NCBI GenBank assembly: GCA_001795245.1
Contig: MGOD01000079.1
Location: 1,843 to 7,953 of the forward strand
DNA: 6,111 nt
Direction: 5' to 3'
Origin: Chloroflexi bacterium RBG_16_70_13
GTDB lineage: Bacteria; Chloroflexota; Limnocylindria; Limnocylindrales; CSP1-4
This document shows, one piece after another, positions 5,898 to 6,111 of the stretch. Below the pieces are notes generated by a model. That model had not been told where the DNA came from. It worked only from the letters and a program-made list of their open reading frames with translations, and did no database searches. Position 1 is the stretch's first letter, and each line of letters opens with the position of its first letter. The position numbers and the translations under genes are program-made.

Positions 5898-5921
5898 TGT
5901 CACGGTCCGAGTTGTGACAAC
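5898..5921. promoter_or_regulatory. Overlapping inverted repeats, candidate operator for the upstream PTS regulator
   Basis: In the gap between the regulator and IIC, two repeats overlap. TGTCAC (5898-5903) and GTGACA (5914-5919) form a 6-bp inverted repeat with a 10-base spacer. GTTGTGACAAC (5911-5921) is a perfect 5-1-5 palindrome. On the minus strand the region reads TTGTCACA, 8 bases, then CGTGACAG. The first half matches the half-site TTGNCACA that I recall for Firmicutes MtlR operators; the second half is weaker, and the spacing is 8 rather than the usual 4. A further pair, ACAACT 5885-5890 and AGTTGT 5910-5915, encloses it. A regulator with a PTS-type domain is encoded immediately upstream, so an MtlR-like activator site is plausible. 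No convincing -35/-10 pair was found. Confidence 0.5.
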
Positions 5922-5980
5922 CTGACCGGTCGAATCGCGGCCGTCGATTGTCGCCGGACGGCAGATCGACCGTCGTCGAG
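5922..5980. other. Rest of the regulator-IIC intergenic region, weak inverted repeats only
   Basis: Between the regulator stop and the candidate operator there are two short, mutually exclusive inverted repeats: GTCGAT 5943-5948 with ATCGAC 5965-5970, and GACGG 5957-5961 with CCGTC 5970-5974. Neither is followed by a T-run on the minus strand, so I do not call a terminator for the regulator. A promoter for the IIC gene should lie in 5828-5980, but I could not identify one with confidence. Confidence 0.3.
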
Positions 5981-6111
5981 TCAGCCCTGGGCCGGAAGGC
6001 CGAGCAGGCGCGCCAGGCGGCGGACATCGCGCGCCTCGAGCAGGGGGCCTACCACGATTGACGGCACAGGCGCGGCGCTTCCTTCGAGGGGCACCGTGCT
6101 GATCACGAGGT
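5981..6111 (-). CDS. C-terminal end of a PRD-containing PTS-controlled transcriptional regulator (MtlR/LicR-like)
   Basis: Only the last 42 residues are in the window, translated by hand in the one minus-strand frame that stays open to the edge and ending at TGA 5983-5981. They read LVISTVPLEG at 1-10, PSIVVGPLLEARDVRRLARL at 16-35, then a short end. The pattern, a strand ending in STVPL, a short loop, then IVV.PLL with an acidic helix, is typical of the IIB-like domain that closes many PRD regulators of the BglG/MtlR/LicR group. Those proteins sense PTS phosphorylation and activate sugar-alcohol operons. Position directly upstream of, and on the same strand as, the IIC gene fits control of this operon. 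The protein stops at the end of the IIB-like fold, so it has no C-terminal IIA-like domain, which MtlR proteins often carry. The call rests on a short fragment; a PTS IIB subunit is the main alternative. Confidence 0.6.
   Translation of the reverse strand, partial: LVISTVPLEGSAAPVPSIVVGPLLEARDVRRLARLLGLPAQG

Noticed and set aside
4904..5917. Long plus-strand open frame opposite the IIC gene
   Set aside because: Its translation is low-complexity and rich in Asp, Glu, Arg and Gly, as expected of the antisense of a GC-rich gene. The opposite strand has a clear MtlA-like permease.
5840..5960. Sigma-70-type promoter for the operon
   Set aside because: Candidate boxes (TTGTCA or TTGCGT as -35, GACAAT or TACCCA as -10) do not combine into a pair with good spacing and good match.
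1..6111. CRISPR arrays, insertion sequences, tRNA or rRNA genes
   Set aside because: No spaced direct repeats, transposase motifs, terminal repeats or structural RNA signatures were seen by reading both strands.

Overview
The window is a stretch of very GC-rich bacterial DNA. Codon third positions are almost all G or C, and four of the seven starts that can be seen are GTG. Every gene I can support lies on the minus strand, so transcription runs from the right edge to the left. Composition and protein style fit a high-GC Actinomycetota- or Chloroflexota-like genome; the sequence alone does not decide between them.

Layout in transcription order, right to left: the last 42 codons of a PRD-type, PTS-controlled transcriptional regulator (5981-6111); a 153-base intergenic region with overlapping inverted repeats that look like an operator; a mannitol-type PTS membrane subunit IIC (4757-5827); a 73-base gap with a 12-bp GC hairpin; subunit IIB (4369-4683); a fusion of mannitol-type IIA with HPr (3608-4357); a 99-residue protein I do not recognise (3312-3611); an unusually long zinc-type alcohol/polyol-phosphate dehydrogenase (1582-3315); a PfkB-family 1-phosphofructokinase-type kinase (656-1585); and the N-terminal 219 codons of PTS enzyme I (1-659, running off the left edge). 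Enzyme I overlaps the kinase gene by 4 bases and starts with GTG.

Together these genes form a self-contained hexitol uptake and catabolism operon. Enzyme I takes phosphate from PEP and passes it along HPr, IIA and IIB. IIC imports and phosphorylates the hexitol, most likely mannitol or a close relative. The dehydrogenase would oxidise the hexitol phosphate to a ketose phosphate, and the PfkB-family kinase would make the ketose bisphosphate for an aldolase. No classical MtlD (long-chain polyol dehydrogenase) is present. The dehydrogenase instead resembles L-sorbose-1-phosphate reductase (SorE) at its ends. It carries an extra, apparently degenerate Rossmann-like module in the middle. If it oxidises the carbon next to the phosphate, as SorE-type chemistry does, mannitol-1-phosphate would give fructose-1-phosphate, which would explain the FruK-type kinase. 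The last four gene junctions are all 4-base ATGA/GTGA overlaps, so the downstream half is probably translationally coupled.
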